NCBI RefSeq assembly: GCF_004801255.1
Contig: NZ_CP036295.1
Coordinates: forward strand, 2,690,001 to 2,754,000
DNA: 64,000 bases
Reading direction: 5' to 3'
DNA from: Desulfovibrio desulfuricans
Lineage (GTDB): Bacteria; Desulfobacterota; Desulfovibrionia; Desulfovibrionales; Desulfovibrionaceae
Under the pieces are notes generated by a model that did not search any database, had not been told where the DNA came from, and was given only the letters and a program-made list of their open reading frames with translations. Shown piece by piece: positions 1-8,214 of this stretch (position 1 is the stretch's first letter; every line of letters starts with the position of its first letter). A program made the position numbers and the translations under genes.

Positions 1-880
1 GCTTCACCAGGTAGTTCTTCACGGAGCTGGCGCGTTCCTGCGAAAGCTTCATGTTGTAGGCGTCGGAGCCCACAAAGTCGGTCCAGCCAGAGAGAACAAC
101 GCGCTTGTTGGGGTTGTTCTTGATCAGGGTGGCGGCTTCGTTCAGGATGCCCATGGCCTTGCCGTCGAGGGCGAACGAATTGAAGGCAAAATGCACGCCG
201 CGCAGCACGATGACGTCTTCGTCCTTGCAGAACACGGAAAGCACAAAGCGTTCAACAGCGGCGTCGCTGGTGGCGAGCTCTTCAGCGCGCACCACAACGG
301 CGTTGGAATTCAGAGCGGCGATCTTTTTGACGGTGGCTTCACCGTTGGGGGTGTCGGCCAGAGAGATCACATGCACAACCAGGTTACGCTGGCTGGCGTA
401 CATCTGGCTCACAACCTGCACGAGGTCGGTACCGCGGTTGTTGTCGCCGTCGGTAACGAGGATCAAGGCGGCGTCGCGCTTCATGCTGGAGATGAAGGGT
501 TCATACGCCTGCAGGCCGTTGCCCATGCTGGTCATGCGGCCAAAAATCTGGAAGTCGCTGCTCAGCTTCTTGAGACCAGCGGCCATGGCGGCGCGGTCCC
601 AGGGGCCCTGGGCCACAATGGCGCCGTTGGGCGAAAGGGTGTGCAAACCACCGTTGTAGCTCAGAGCGGGAATAGCGGCGTTAACGCGCGTGAGCACGTT
701 TTTGGCCACAATGATCTTGTCCTGCTTGAGCCTGTCGTTCTTCATCATCATGGAACCAGAGTAGTCCACGACGAAGTCGAAGCTTTCAATTTTCTTGTTG
801 CACGCCGGAGCGGCCGCAGCGGCCACGGCGTAGCTCAGAACAAGAGCGGCCGCAAGAGCAAGAAGACGAAACGATTTCAT
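1..880 (-). CDS. Exported vWA domain - OmpA domain protein (3' end off the window)
   Basis: The reading frame starts at the ATG at 880, preceded by GGGAGGC, and runs off the left edge without a stop, so about 293 residues are visible. A Sec signal peptide (MKSFRLLALAAALVLSY, Ala-rich end) leads into a von Willebrand A domain. Its MIDAS-like residues are DYSGSM near residue 40, a Thr in MTSMG, and TDGDNN near residue 137. After about residue 225 comes an OmpA-type peptidoglycan-binding domain (FAFNSF, then NNPNKRVVLSGWTD and LSQERA). The protein is therefore likely periplasmic or outer-membrane attached, with a metal-dependent ligand-binding head and a cell-wall anchor. Its ligand is unknown. 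The fusion order vWA then OmpA is seen directly; the anchoring role is inferred from the family. Confidence 0.85.
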   Translation of the reverse strand, partial: MKSFRLLALAAALVLSYAVAAAAAPACNKKIESFDFVVDYSGSMMMKNDRLKQDKIIVAKNVLTRVNAAIPALSYNGGLHTLSPNGAIVAQGPWDRAAMAAGLKKLSSDFQIFGRMTSMGNGLQAYEPFISSMKRDAALILVTDGDNNRGTDLVQVVSQMYASQRNLVVHVISLADTPNGEATVKKIAALNSNAVVVRAEELATSDAAVERFVLSVFCKDEDVIVLRGVHFAFNSFALDGKAMGILNEAATLIKNNPNKRVVLSGWTDFVGSDAYNMKLSQERASSVKNYLVK

Positions 881-1193
881 ACTGCCTCCCAAACGTTGTT
901 AGTGTCGTCGATTACCGTCAACAACAGTAAATCGCGGTGTGCCCGCCACGTTACCGGCTCACTCACAGCCATAGGCCTTGGAGACGGCAACTGCCTTTGA
1001 CATACCCGCGTTTGGGAAAAACCGCAAGTTGTAAATAGGAAAGACTCTTTCGCTTTTACGTCACTCTTTAATTGATGCACACGCGATTATTTTTCACCGC
1101 ACTATTCAAAGTCCCCTTTTGCGCCCGGCAGCGGGCAGCGCTGGACAGCCCGCCGGGGCTGGGGCATACTTATGCGTGAACCAAGGATTTTCC
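881..1193. other. Intergenic region between divergent genes
   Basis: This 313-bp spacer separates the minus-strand vWA-OmpA gene from the plus-strand racemase-cobalamin operon. It must hold both promoters, but I could not pick a convincing -35/-10 pair. I looked for a cobalamin riboswitch before the cbiD operon and found no B12 box with its partner helices. The short minus-strand ORF 877-1080 has no protein-like features. Confidence 0.5.
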
Positions 1194-2096
1194 ATGCCCG
1201 CACTGACTTTTTCCAAGTGGAGCCCAGGGGGCAACACAACACTGCTCTTTCCCGACGTCGGACAGCGACCTGCCGAGCAGGCCCGTCTTGCGGGTCTGGC
1301 GCTTGATTCCGCCATACTTGGGGGCGAGCAGGCGGGCTTTGTAAATTTGTCTCAGGGCAAACTGCGCATGGCTGGCGGCGAATTTTGCGTCAACGCCACC
1401 CGCGCGGTGGGGGCGCTGCTGGCCTACACGGCCCAGAACGCAAACCCTGATCAGGCTCCGCTTGAGGGCATTGCCCCCGGCGCAGCGCCTGCTGCGGGCT
1501 GCGGCAGCGACCAGGCCGAGCGCATTGACGAAGTTCTGGTCTCTGGCTGGCACAGCCCGGTGCGGTTGCGCACCAGAGGGTGCGCCCCGCTCTGGCAGGT
1601 AGAGGCCCTGTTGCGTCTGCCTTCGTGCAGCATCGCCACTGTCGGGCAGGGCGCGCACCTTGTGCGCCTGCCGGGCATTTGTCACCTGCTGCTTGGCGGC
1701 CCGGTCCATCATCTGCCCGAAGACTGCTACGCGGCTGCGGCCCAGATGCGCGAACAGCACAATCTTGAGGCGGAGCCTGCGGCCGGTGTTATCTGGTGGC
1801 GCGAGCAGCAGGGCCAGCTGGAAATGCTGCCCCTCGTGCACGTGCGCGATGCAGGCACGACGTTTATTGAAAACGCCTGCGGTTCCGGGGCGCTGGCGCT
1901 TGCATTGTGTCTGTCGCGGACAGGCACGCGCCGGATGTTTTCCATCATGCAGCCCGGCGGCTCCCCACTGGACGTGCGCCTGTTTGCCGAAAACGGCGCC
2001 GACATGGCAGGCGTTGACGGCCCGGTGGCCCTTGTGGCCCGAGGCAAGGTCTGGCTGCCGGAGCCGGATGCGCTCACCCGCCCTCTCCAGGCCTGA
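1194..2096 (+). CDS. DapF-fold amino-acid racemase/epimerase-like protein
   Basis: This 300-residue protein belongs to the diaminopimelate epimerase fold (two-cysteine, PLP-independent racemases). The N-terminal FSKWSPGGNTTLLF matches the substrate-binding start of the family. Both catalytic cysteine positions are present: C65 in GGEFCVNAT and C229 in ENACGSGAL. Outside these motifs it differs from canonical DapF, whose first motif is usually CGNG. It could be a paralogue acting on another amino acid, such as the histidine racemases used for opine metallophores; the substrate is not decidable here. The start at 1194 is chosen over the upstream in-frame 1119 because AAGGA lies six bases before it. 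The stop is 3 bp before cbiD, so the two are probably cotranscribed. Confidence 0.75.
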   Translation: MPALTFSKWSPGGNTTLLFPDVGQRPAEQARLAGLALDSAILGGEQAGFVNLSQGKLRMAGGEFCVNATRAVGALLAYTAQNANPDQAPLEGIAPGAAPAAGCGSDQAERIDEVLVSGWHSPVRLRTRGCAPLWQVEALLRLPSCSIATVGQGAHLVRLPGICHLLLGGPVHHLPEDCYAAAAQMREQHNLEAEPAAGVIWWREQQGQLEMLPLVHVRDAGTTFIENACGSGALALALCLSRTGTRRMFSIMQPGGSPLDVRLFAENGADMAGVDGPVALVARGKVWLPEPDALTRPLQA

Positions 2097-2099
2097 GGC

Positions 2100-3344
2100 A
2101 TGACCAGCAAGCTGCGCGAGGGCTTTACCACAGGCAGCGCCGCCACAGGGGCTGCCCTGGCGGCACTGCAGCTGCTGCGCATGGGCTGCGCGCCTGCGGA
2201 AGTGCACGTGCCCTTGCCCCCCTTTGACGCGGAGCCCCAAGGTCGCGACAGCAATATTTTTACCCCGCGCGGCTGGCTGCAGTTGCCAGTAGCAAACTGC
2301 GCCCCCGGCCCCGCGCCGGAACTGGTTGCGGCCTGGAACGCGGGCACGTCTGCCCGGTCCGACCCGCCGCCGCAGGGCATCATCCGGGCCGCCCACGCCA
2401 GCATCATCAAGGACGGCGGCGATGACCCCGATGCTACTTCAGGCGCGCGCATAACGGCCACCGTGGTTGAGCACGTCGCCGCGCAACAGCATGCAGACCT
2501 TGCAGACCTCGGCTCCATCATTATAAAGGGAGGGCCGGGGGTAGGCCGCGTTACCCTGCCGGGCTTGCCGGTGCCAGTGGGACAGGCGGCCGTCAACCCT
2601 GTGCCGAGGCAGCAGATCACCCTTGCCCTGCAGGCTTGGGAACGCCAACGCGGCAACGTCCCAAACGGCGCGCAGGCTGGAACGCAGGAGGGGCATACCG
2701 CCCTGACGGTATTTGTCAGCGTGCCCGAGGGCGCGCAGCTGGCGCAAAAGACCTTTAATCCCCGGCTGGGCATTGAGGGCGGCATTTCCATACTGGGAAC
2801 GCAAGGCACGGTGCGGCCCTTCAGCCATGCCGCATGGAAGGCCACCATCGAGCAGGGGCTGTCTGTCGCCGCCGCCACCGGCTGCCGCAGCATCTGTCTG
2901 ACCACGGGCAGGCGCTCCGAACGGCTGCTTATGGAGCGCAACCCCTTGCTGCCCGCTCGCTGTTTTGTGCAGGTTGCCGACTTTGCAAAATTTTCGCTGC
3001 ACGCGGCGGGCCTGCTGGGCTTTGAACGCATTGTCTGGGGCTGTTTTTTTGGCAAACTGGTCAAGCTGGCCCAAGGCCATGCGTACACCCATGCCCAAAA
3101 CGCCACGCTCGATATGCAGGCTCTTGCGCAGATGGCCAGGGCCGCAAACGCAACCAGCGCAGAGGCTGTGGGCCGCTGCATAACGGCGGCGCACGCGCTG
3201 GAGCTGCTGCTGGCCGATAAGGCCGGGCCGAGGGTGCTCGAGCAGGTGGCCCGTCAGGCCGTGCGCACGGCGCAAAATTTTGCGGGCTGCCCGGTGAGCC
3301 TGCACCTTTTTCACACTGACGGCAGGGAATTATTGGCGCTATGA
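2100..3344 (+). CDS. cbiD: Cobalt-precorrin-5B (C1)-methyltransferase CbiD
   Basis: CbiD transfers a methyl group from SAM to C1 of cobalt-precorrin-5B in the anaerobic (early cobalt insertion) cobalamin pathway. The 414-residue length is close to, slightly above, the family norm. The N-terminal signature LREGFTTGSAATGAA is diagnostic, and the interior IIKGGPGVGRVT and NPRLGIEGGISILGT segments also match CbiD. The gene lies 3 bp after the racemase-like gene and overlaps the next gene by 4 bp (ATGA), so translational coupling is likely. Finding CbiD rather than the aerobic equivalent fits an obligate anaerobe. Confidence 0.95.
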   Translation: MTSKLREGFTTGSAATGAALAALQLLRMGCAPAEVHVPLPPFDAEPQGRDSNIFTPRGWLQLPVANCAPGPAPELVAAWNAGTSARSDPPPQGIIRAAHASIIKDGGDDPDATSGARITATVVEHVAAQQHADLADLGSIIIKGGPGVGRVTLPGLPVPVGQAAVNPVPRQQITLALQAWERQRGNVPNGAQAGTQEGHTALTVFVSVPEGAQLAQKTFNPRLGIEGGISILGTQGTVRPFSHAAWKATIEQGLSVAAATGCRSICLTTGRRSERLLMERNPLLPARCFVQVADFAKFSLHAAGLLGFERIVWGCFFGKLVKLAQGHAYTHAQNATLDMQALAQMARAANATSAEAVGRCITAAHALELLLADKAGPRVLEQVARQAVRTAQNFAGCPVSLHLFHTDGRELLAL

Positions 3345-5512
3345 AACAACAGGTCTCACTGCCCGGCTTGGCCGTGCCATCCCATGCGCACACCACCCCC
3401 ACCAAGGATGACGCTGCGGCCATCCCCCTTTTGCGCGCGGCAGAAGCGGGCACGGGCGCACCTGCAAGCAACGCAGCCCAGCAGCTCGGCCCTGCAGACG
3501 AGGCCACGACGCAGGCAGCCCCTACGGCCCAGCCCGAAATGGCCGCACCGCAAGATCACACTCCGGCTGCCGCCGTGGCCGCTGACAATGCGGCCCCAAT
3601 AGGCATGGCTGAACCCGCGCCGCAGACCGGCGCATATCCCGCCCCAGACATGCGCCCAGATGACAATCCGAGCCCGCAGGCAACCGCCCCGGCTACGGAA
3701 TATGCCCTCCACTCGTCTATCGCTGACGTCGCCGCCGACGCCATGACGCCCCAGCCTGCCGGGCCCGCAGATTTTGCCGATTTTATCGACTTTTCCGGGC
3801 CGGCATACCCGGCTGACACCTCGACAGCCCAATCTGCGGGCACGGCTGAGCAGACGCCCTCGGCAGGCCCGGCGCACGAGGCAGATACGACAACATTGGC
3901 GGAAGAGGCCGACACCGTCGCGCCCGCCGATGACCCGGCATCCGCCCCCTTTACATACGCCGTCCCGGCAACAGCTCCGCTTGCAGACGCTGCCGCCCCC
4001 CCGGTCGCAACCCATGCTGAACCCCATGCCGCAGCACATGCCGCTGTTGAGGAAACGGACACGGCCAGAACAACTGCCGAGGCTGCCCCGACACCCGTCG
4101 GTATGGCCGAGCAGGACGACTGGCCGCCCATGTCTGAAATGCTCCAGTCGTTTTTTATTTTTGAGCCGACAACGGCAGCCCCCCACCCCATTACGGTCAT
4201 GGGGCTCGACTGCGCCCGCCCGCGCGGTCTGGCAGGGCTTGCCGAAGCGCAGCGCCGCCTGGCGGAAGAGGCCGACGTCATCTGCGCCGGGCGCATGCTG
4301 CTTGAAGAATTTTCTGGCCGCAGCCTCATGACTGACGGCCCGGATGCCGAAGGGGAGCAGACCTCGACCGGAACCCCGGCCCTCAAGGCGCGTCTGCTGC
4401 CCCTGAGCACGCCGCTTGAGCCGCTGCTCACCCGGCTGAGCCAGTTGCGGGCCGCAGGCGAGCGCGTGCTTGTGCTGGCAGACGGCGACCCCCTGCTGTT
4501 CGGCATTGGGGCAACCCTGGTGCGCCGCCTCGGGCCGGATGCGGTGCGGCAGCTGCCCGCCGTCAGCTCGCTGCAGCAGGCCTGCGCGCGCCTTTCGCTG
4601 CCGTGGCACAAGGTTATCTGCCTCTCGCTGCACGGGCGCGACGACCTGCGCCCCCTCAACGTGGCCTGCGGCAAAAACGCGCCGCTCTGCATCCTTACCG
4701 ACGCACGCATGTCGCCAGACGTGCTGGCCCGCCACCTGCTCGACCGTGGGGTGGACTGGTTTGACGCGCATATTTTTGAACGCATGGGCGCAGAGGACGA
4801 GGCTGTCAGCCATCTGAGCATGGCTGATGCCGCCGGGCGGGAGTTTGGCCCGGCCTGCACCATGGTGCTGATACCCGCCGCCCCGGCTCGCCGTCCGCAC
4901 CTGGGGCTGGACGCCGACCAGCTGGCTGTTGATCGCGGTCTTATCACCAAAAAACCCGTGCGGGCGGCCGCCCTTGCCCTGCTGCGCATCGAGGCCGGGC
5001 ATGTGGTGTGGGACATCGGCTCCGGCTCTGGAGCCGTGGCGCTGGAGGCCTCGGTACTGGCGCACGAAGGGCGCGTTATCGCGGTTGAGCGGTCCGCCGG
5101 TCGCGCCATGGGCATTCAGGAAAACCGCCGTCGTTTTGGCGCTGCCAATGTGGATGTGCGCCTGGGGCAAGCGCCAGAGTGCCTGCCAGGTCTGCCAGAT
5201 CCGCAGCGGGTGTTTATCGGCGGCGGTCTTTCCGGCGATGACGGCGACGATATCCTCGGCCATGTGTGCCTGCGCCTGCCGGTGGGAGGCCGCGTTGTGG
5301 TCAGCTGCGTGCTGCTGGACAGCTTCAGCCTGTGCCGCCGCTTTTTTGAGGACATGGCCTGGCCGGTGGAAGTTATGCAGATATCCGCCGCCGAAGGCAA
5401 AACCCTGGGCGGCGACGTGCACCTTTCGGCCATGAACCCCGTATTTTTGCTGGCCGCTCAAAAACCCGCGCCCGCACCCATTCAGTCCGGCGCGCAGCCA
5501 GAAGGCAGGTAA
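3341..5512 (+). CDS. cbiET: Fused CbiE-CbiT precorrin-6/7 methyltransferase with long Ala/Pro-rich N-terminal extension
   Basis: This 723-residue protein carries two corrin-ring enzymes. The CbiE domain (C5 methylation) begins near residue 283 (HPITVMGLDCARP) and the CbiT domain (C15 methylation and decarboxylation) near residue 531 (RGLITKKPVRAAAL). The CbiT SAM-binding loop DIGSGSGAV is at 558-566. Fusion of these activities is known in CobL. What is odd is residues 1-280: low-complexity sequence rich in Ala, Pro, Thr, Asp and Glu, with no recognisable domain. The ATG at 3341 overlaps the cbiD stop and follows GGCAGGGAA, so it looks genuine. In-frame ATGs at 4103, 4130 and 4199 would remove most of the extension. 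The frame is open throughout, so it is not a frameshift artefact. Confidence 0.88.
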   Translation: MKQQVSLPGLAVPSHAHTTPTKDDAAAIPLLRAAEAGTGAPASNAAQQLGPADEATTQAAPTAQPEMAAPQDHTPAAAVAADNAAPIGMAEPAPQTGAYPAPDMRPDDNPSPQATAPATEYALHSSIADVAADAMTPQPAGPADFADFIDFSGPAYPADTSTAQSAGTAEQTPSAGPAHEADTTTLAEEADTVAPADDPASAPFTYAVPATAPLADAAAPPVATHAEPHAAAHAAVEETDTARTTAEAAPTPVGMAEQDDWPPMSEMLQSFFIFEPTTAAPHPITVMGLDCARPRGLAGLAEAQRRLAEEADVICAGRMLLEEFSGRSLMTDGPDAEGEQTSTGTPALKARLLPLSTPLEPLLTRLSQLRAAGERVLVLADGDPLLFGIGATLVRRLGPDAVRQLPAVSSLQQACARLSLPWHKVICLSLHGRDDLRPLNVACGKNAPLCILTDARMSPDVLARHLLDRGVDWFDAHIFERMGAEDEAVSHLSMADAAGREFGPACTMVLIPAAPARRPHLGLDADQLAVDRGLITKKPVRAAALALLRIEAGHVVWDIGSGSGAVALEASVLAHEGRVIAVERSAGRAMGIQENRRRFGAANVDVRLGQAPECLPGLPDPQRVFIGGGLSGDDGDDILGHVCLRLPVGGRVVVSCVLLDSFSLCRRFFEDMAWPVEVMQISAAEGKTLGGDVHLSAMNPVFLLAAQKPAPAPIQSGAQPEGR

Positions 5513-5515
5513 GGT

Positions 5516-6304
5516 ATGGATGCCGCGCGGCAAAACGGGACAACCCCCGGCACAGTAACATTTGTCGGCGCCGGGCCCGGCGACCCAGATCTGATAACCG
5601 TCAAGGGCCGCAAGGCCATCGAACAGGCGGCCCTTGTGCTCTACGCGGGCTCGCTGGTGCCGCGCGAGGTGGTGGCCTGCGCCGCGCCGCAGGCCATGGT
5701 TGTGGATTCCGCCCCGCTGACGCTTGAGCAGTGCCACGCCATGGTGCGCGCTACCGCCCTTGAGGGCCGCCCCGTGGCTCGAGTGCACACGGGCGATCCC
5801 TCGCTGTACGGCGCACTGCGCGAACAGGCGGCACTGCTCGATGCCGACGGCATCCCCTGGCAGGTAATACCTGGGGTTACCGCCGCCTGCGCTGCGGCTG
5901 CCGCGGCGGGCATCACCTTTACCGTGCCCGAGGTAACCCAGAGTCTCATCATCAGCCGCCTTGAGGGACGCACCCCGGTGCCGCAGCGCGAGCACCTGCA
6001 CCTGCTGGCCGAGCACAAGGCATCCATGGCCGTGTACCTTTCCGCCGCTTCGGCCCAGGCCCTGCAGGACGAACTATTGCGCAGCCTGCCTGCGGAGACC
6101 CCCGTTTTTTGCGCCCACATGGTCAGCTGGCCCGAGGAGCAGCTGTACTGGACAACCCTGGGCGAGCTTGCCCAGTGCATCACCAGCCACAACCTCACCC
6201 GGCAGACGGTTTTTCTTGTGCTGCCTGCGCAAAACAGCCAGGGCGCGCCCTCGCGCCTCTATGCCGCCAATTTTTCACACGGTTACCGGCCAGCTCGGGG
6301 CTGA
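5516..6304 (+). CDS. cobM: Precorrin-4 C11-methyltransferase CobM/CbiF
   Basis: This SAM-dependent tetrapyrrole methylase of 262 residues methylates C11 of precorrin-4 or its cobalt form. The family start VTFVGAGPGDPDLITVKG, the LYAGSLVP segment and HTGDPSLYGALREQ are all present. It begins 3 bp after the cbiET stop behind GGCAGGTAAGG and is the last gene of the cobalamin operon. It is followed directly by a strong terminator. The anaerobic name cbiF would be equally correct given its neighbours cbiD and cbiET. Confidence 0.94.
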   Translation: MDAARQNGTTPGTVTFVGAGPGDPDLITVKGRKAIEQAALVLYAGSLVPREVVACAAPQAMVVDSAPLTLEQCHAMVRATALEGRPVARVHTGDPSLYGALREQAALLDADGIPWQVIPGVTAACAAAAAAGITFTVPEVTQSLIISRLEGRTPVPQREHLHLLAEHKASMAVYLSAASAQALQDELLRSLPAETPVFCAHMVSWPEEQLYWTTLGELAQCITSHNLTRQTVFLVLPAQNSQGAPSRLYAANFSHGYRPARG

Positions 6305-6332
6305 CCCCCTCCCGCTTTACCACGCCTCATCT

Positions 6333-6371
6333 AAAACAGGCAGGATGCGTTAGCGCATCCTGCCTGTTTTT
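6333..6371 (+). terminator. Rho-independent terminator of the cobalamin operon
   Basis: Perfect 17-bp inverted repeat (arms 6333-6349 and 6354-6370) with a TTAG loop; the T-run of the second arm ends at 6371. It lies 28 bp after the cobM stop. Confidence 0.93.
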
Positions 6372-6642
6372 CGTCCATTTTTTGTTGTGACTGTCCTGAT
6401 ACGCAATATTATCGTGACACGTTTGCAAAACACGTATCAATTGTTTTAGTTATCGCACAACAAACAGATTTTGCAATGTTGCATGGTTTACAAAATATAC
6501 TATTTGATTGTATTTTTTTTCACAAACTGTATTATAATCGTGATAGCATCTGCAAAATTCTGCCATCTAATATGGAGTTGCAATCCATATCACCATACTA
6601 TTGTCTTATTGACAATCATGGTTTTTTAAAAAGGAGTGATTC
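6372..6642 (+). promoter_or_regulatory. AT-rich upstream region of the aldehyde dehydrogenase with several inverted repeats
   Basis: The 270 bp before the aldehyde dehydrogenase are much more AT-rich than the flanks. They hold three inverted repeats: TGATACG at 6397-6403 with CGTATCA at 6433-6439; ATATGGA at 6570-6576 with TCCATAT at 6584-6590, centred on TTGCAA; and ATTGTC at 6600-6605 with GACAAT at 6611-6616. They look like operator sites for one or more regulators. I could not assign a -24/-12 element with correct spacing. The ribosome site AAGGAG is at 6631-6636, before the ATG at 6643. Confidence 0.5.
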
Positions 6643-8124
6643 ATGAACAAAGTTGACATTCAGGATTCGTACTCCCTTTTCATCGACGGCCAGTGGAAAC
6701 AGGCCTCGGACGGCGGAACCTTTGAAACCTTCTGCCCTGCCAACGGCGAACGGCTGGCAACCTGCGCAGAAGCCACCAGGGAAGACGTGGACGCCGCAGT
6801 GGCAGCCGCCACCAAGGCCTGGGACAGCTGGAAAAAGGTTGACCCCATTAGCCGCGCCAATCTGCTGCTGAAGATTGCCGACATCATCGACGCCAACAAA
6901 GAGCATCTGGCCATGGTGGAGACGCTGGACAACGGCAAGCCCATCCGGGAAACCATGAATGTGGACATTCCCTTTGCTGCCGACCACTTCCGCTATTTTG
7001 CCGGCGTAGTGCGCGCCGATGAAGGCACCGCCGTCATGCTGGACGAAAACACCATGTCGCTGGTTTTCCGCGAACCTATCGGCGTGGTGGGCCAGATTGT
7101 GCCGTGGAACTTCCCCTTTCTCATGGCGGCCTGGAAGCTGGCCCCGGTGCTTGCCGCCGGGTGCTGCACCGTGTTCAAACCTTCCAACCACACATCGCTA
7201 TCTGTGCTGGAATTGGCGCGGCTCATTGCTGGCGTGCTGCCAAAGGGCGTATTCAACGTCATCACGGGTCGGGGTTCCCGTTCCGGCCAGTTCATGCTTG
7301 AGCATCCGGGTTTCCGCAAGCTGGCCTTTACCGGTTCCACAGAGGTGGGCCGTCAGGTTGGTCTTGCTGCGGCCAAGCGCATCATCCCCGCCACCCTTGA
7401 GCTGGGCGGCAAATCGGCCAACATCTATTTTCCCGATTGCCAGTGGGATCTGGCCATGGACGGCCTGCAGATGGGCATTCTGTTCAATCAGGGGCAGGTG
7501 TGCTGCGCAGGGTCGCGCGTATTTGTGCATGAGGACATTTACGACCAGTTTGTGGCCGAAGCGGTGGAGCGCTTTAACCGCGTTAAGGTGGGCCTGCCAT
7601 GGGATCCCTCAACCCAGATGGGCTCGCAGATTTACGAATCGCACCTCAAGGCCATCCAGCTCTGCATTGAGCAGGCCAAGGCCGAAGGCGCAACCGTGCT
7701 CTGCGGCGGCGAGCGCATCACCGATGGCGAGCTTGCCAAGGGCTGCTTTATGCGGCCGACCCTGCTCGGCAACGTCACCAACAACATGCGGGTGGCGCAG
7801 GACGAAATCTTTGGTCCTGTAGCGGTGATCATCAAGTTTCGCACTGAAGACGAAGTCATCGCCATGGCCAACGACAGCCTGTACGGCCTTGGCGGCGCTG
7901 TGTGGACGCGCGACATCAACAGGGCCATCCGCGTGAGCCGCGCCATCGAGACAGGCCGCATGTGGGTGAATACCTACAACAGCATCCCGGCGGGCGCGCC
8001 CTTTGGCGGACACAAGGAATCGGGCATAGGCCGCGAAACGCACAAGGCCATACTTGCGCACTACACGCAGCAAAAAAATATCCTCATCAATCTGTCTGAA
8101 AAACCCACCGGCTTCTACCCCTAG
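6643..8124 (+). CDS. NAD(P)-dependent aldehyde dehydrogenase (acetaldehyde/AldB-ExaC-like)
   Basis: The enzyme oxidises an aldehyde to its carboxylate with NAD(P)+. At 493 residues it is a full-length member of the superfamily. The nucleophile is C287 in GQVCCAGSR and the general base is E253 in LELGGKS; the spacing of 34 residues is canonical. The oxyanion segment IVPWNFPFLMA and the cofactor loop FTGSTEVG are present. Overall the sequence resembles the tetrameric acetaldehyde dehydrogenases, so acetaldehyde from ethanol metabolism is a reasonable substrate guess. It is a single-gene unit: a terminator closes the operon upstream and another follows the stop. The long AT-rich leader suggests regulated expression. 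Confidence 0.92.
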   Translation: MNKVDIQDSYSLFIDGQWKQASDGGTFETFCPANGERLATCAEATREDVDAAVAAATKAWDSWKKVDPISRANLLLKIADIIDANKEHLAMVETLDNGKPIRETMNVDIPFAADHFRYFAGVVRADEGTAVMLDENTMSLVFREPIGVVGQIVPWNFPFLMAAWKLAPVLAAGCCTVFKPSNHTSLSVLELARLIAGVLPKGVFNVITGRGSRSGQFMLEHPGFRKLAFTGSTEVGRQVGLAAAKRIIPATLELGGKSANIYFPDCQWDLAMDGLQMGILFNQGQVCCAGSRVFVHEDIYDQFVAEAVERFNRVKVGLPWDPSTQMGSQIYESHLKAIQLCIEQAKAEGATVLCGGERITDGELAKGCFMRPTLLGNVTNNMRVAQDEIFGPVAVIIKFRTEDEVIAMANDSLYGLGGAVWTRDINRAIRVSRAIETGRMWVNTYNSIPAGAPFGGHKESGIGRETHKAILAHYTQQKNILINLSEKPTGFYP

Positions 8125-8169
8125 CGACAACCGCGCATGCTGCGAGCGATCTACGGTTGCCGCGTAACT

Positions 8170-8195
8170 AAAACGGCCCCGAAAGGGGCCGTTTT
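8170..8195 (+). terminator. Rho-independent terminator after aldehyde dehydrogenase
   Basis: Stem AAAACGGCCCC at 8170-8180, GAAA tetraloop, second arm GGGGCCGTTTT at 8185-8195, 46 bp after the stop. Confidence 0.9.
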
Positions 8196-8214
8196 GACTG
8201 CAACAGGCTAAAGA

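Noticed and set aside
881..1193. Cobalamin riboswitch before the cbiD operon
   Set aside because: A segment resembling part of a B12 box (near 970-1000) lacks the core helices and is not positioned for a full element.
3356..6016. 886-residue minus-strand ORF opposite the cobalamin genes
   Set aside because: It is antisense to three clearly recognised enzymes, has His/Gly/Arg-rich nonsense composition and no start signal. High GC content keeps antisense frames open.
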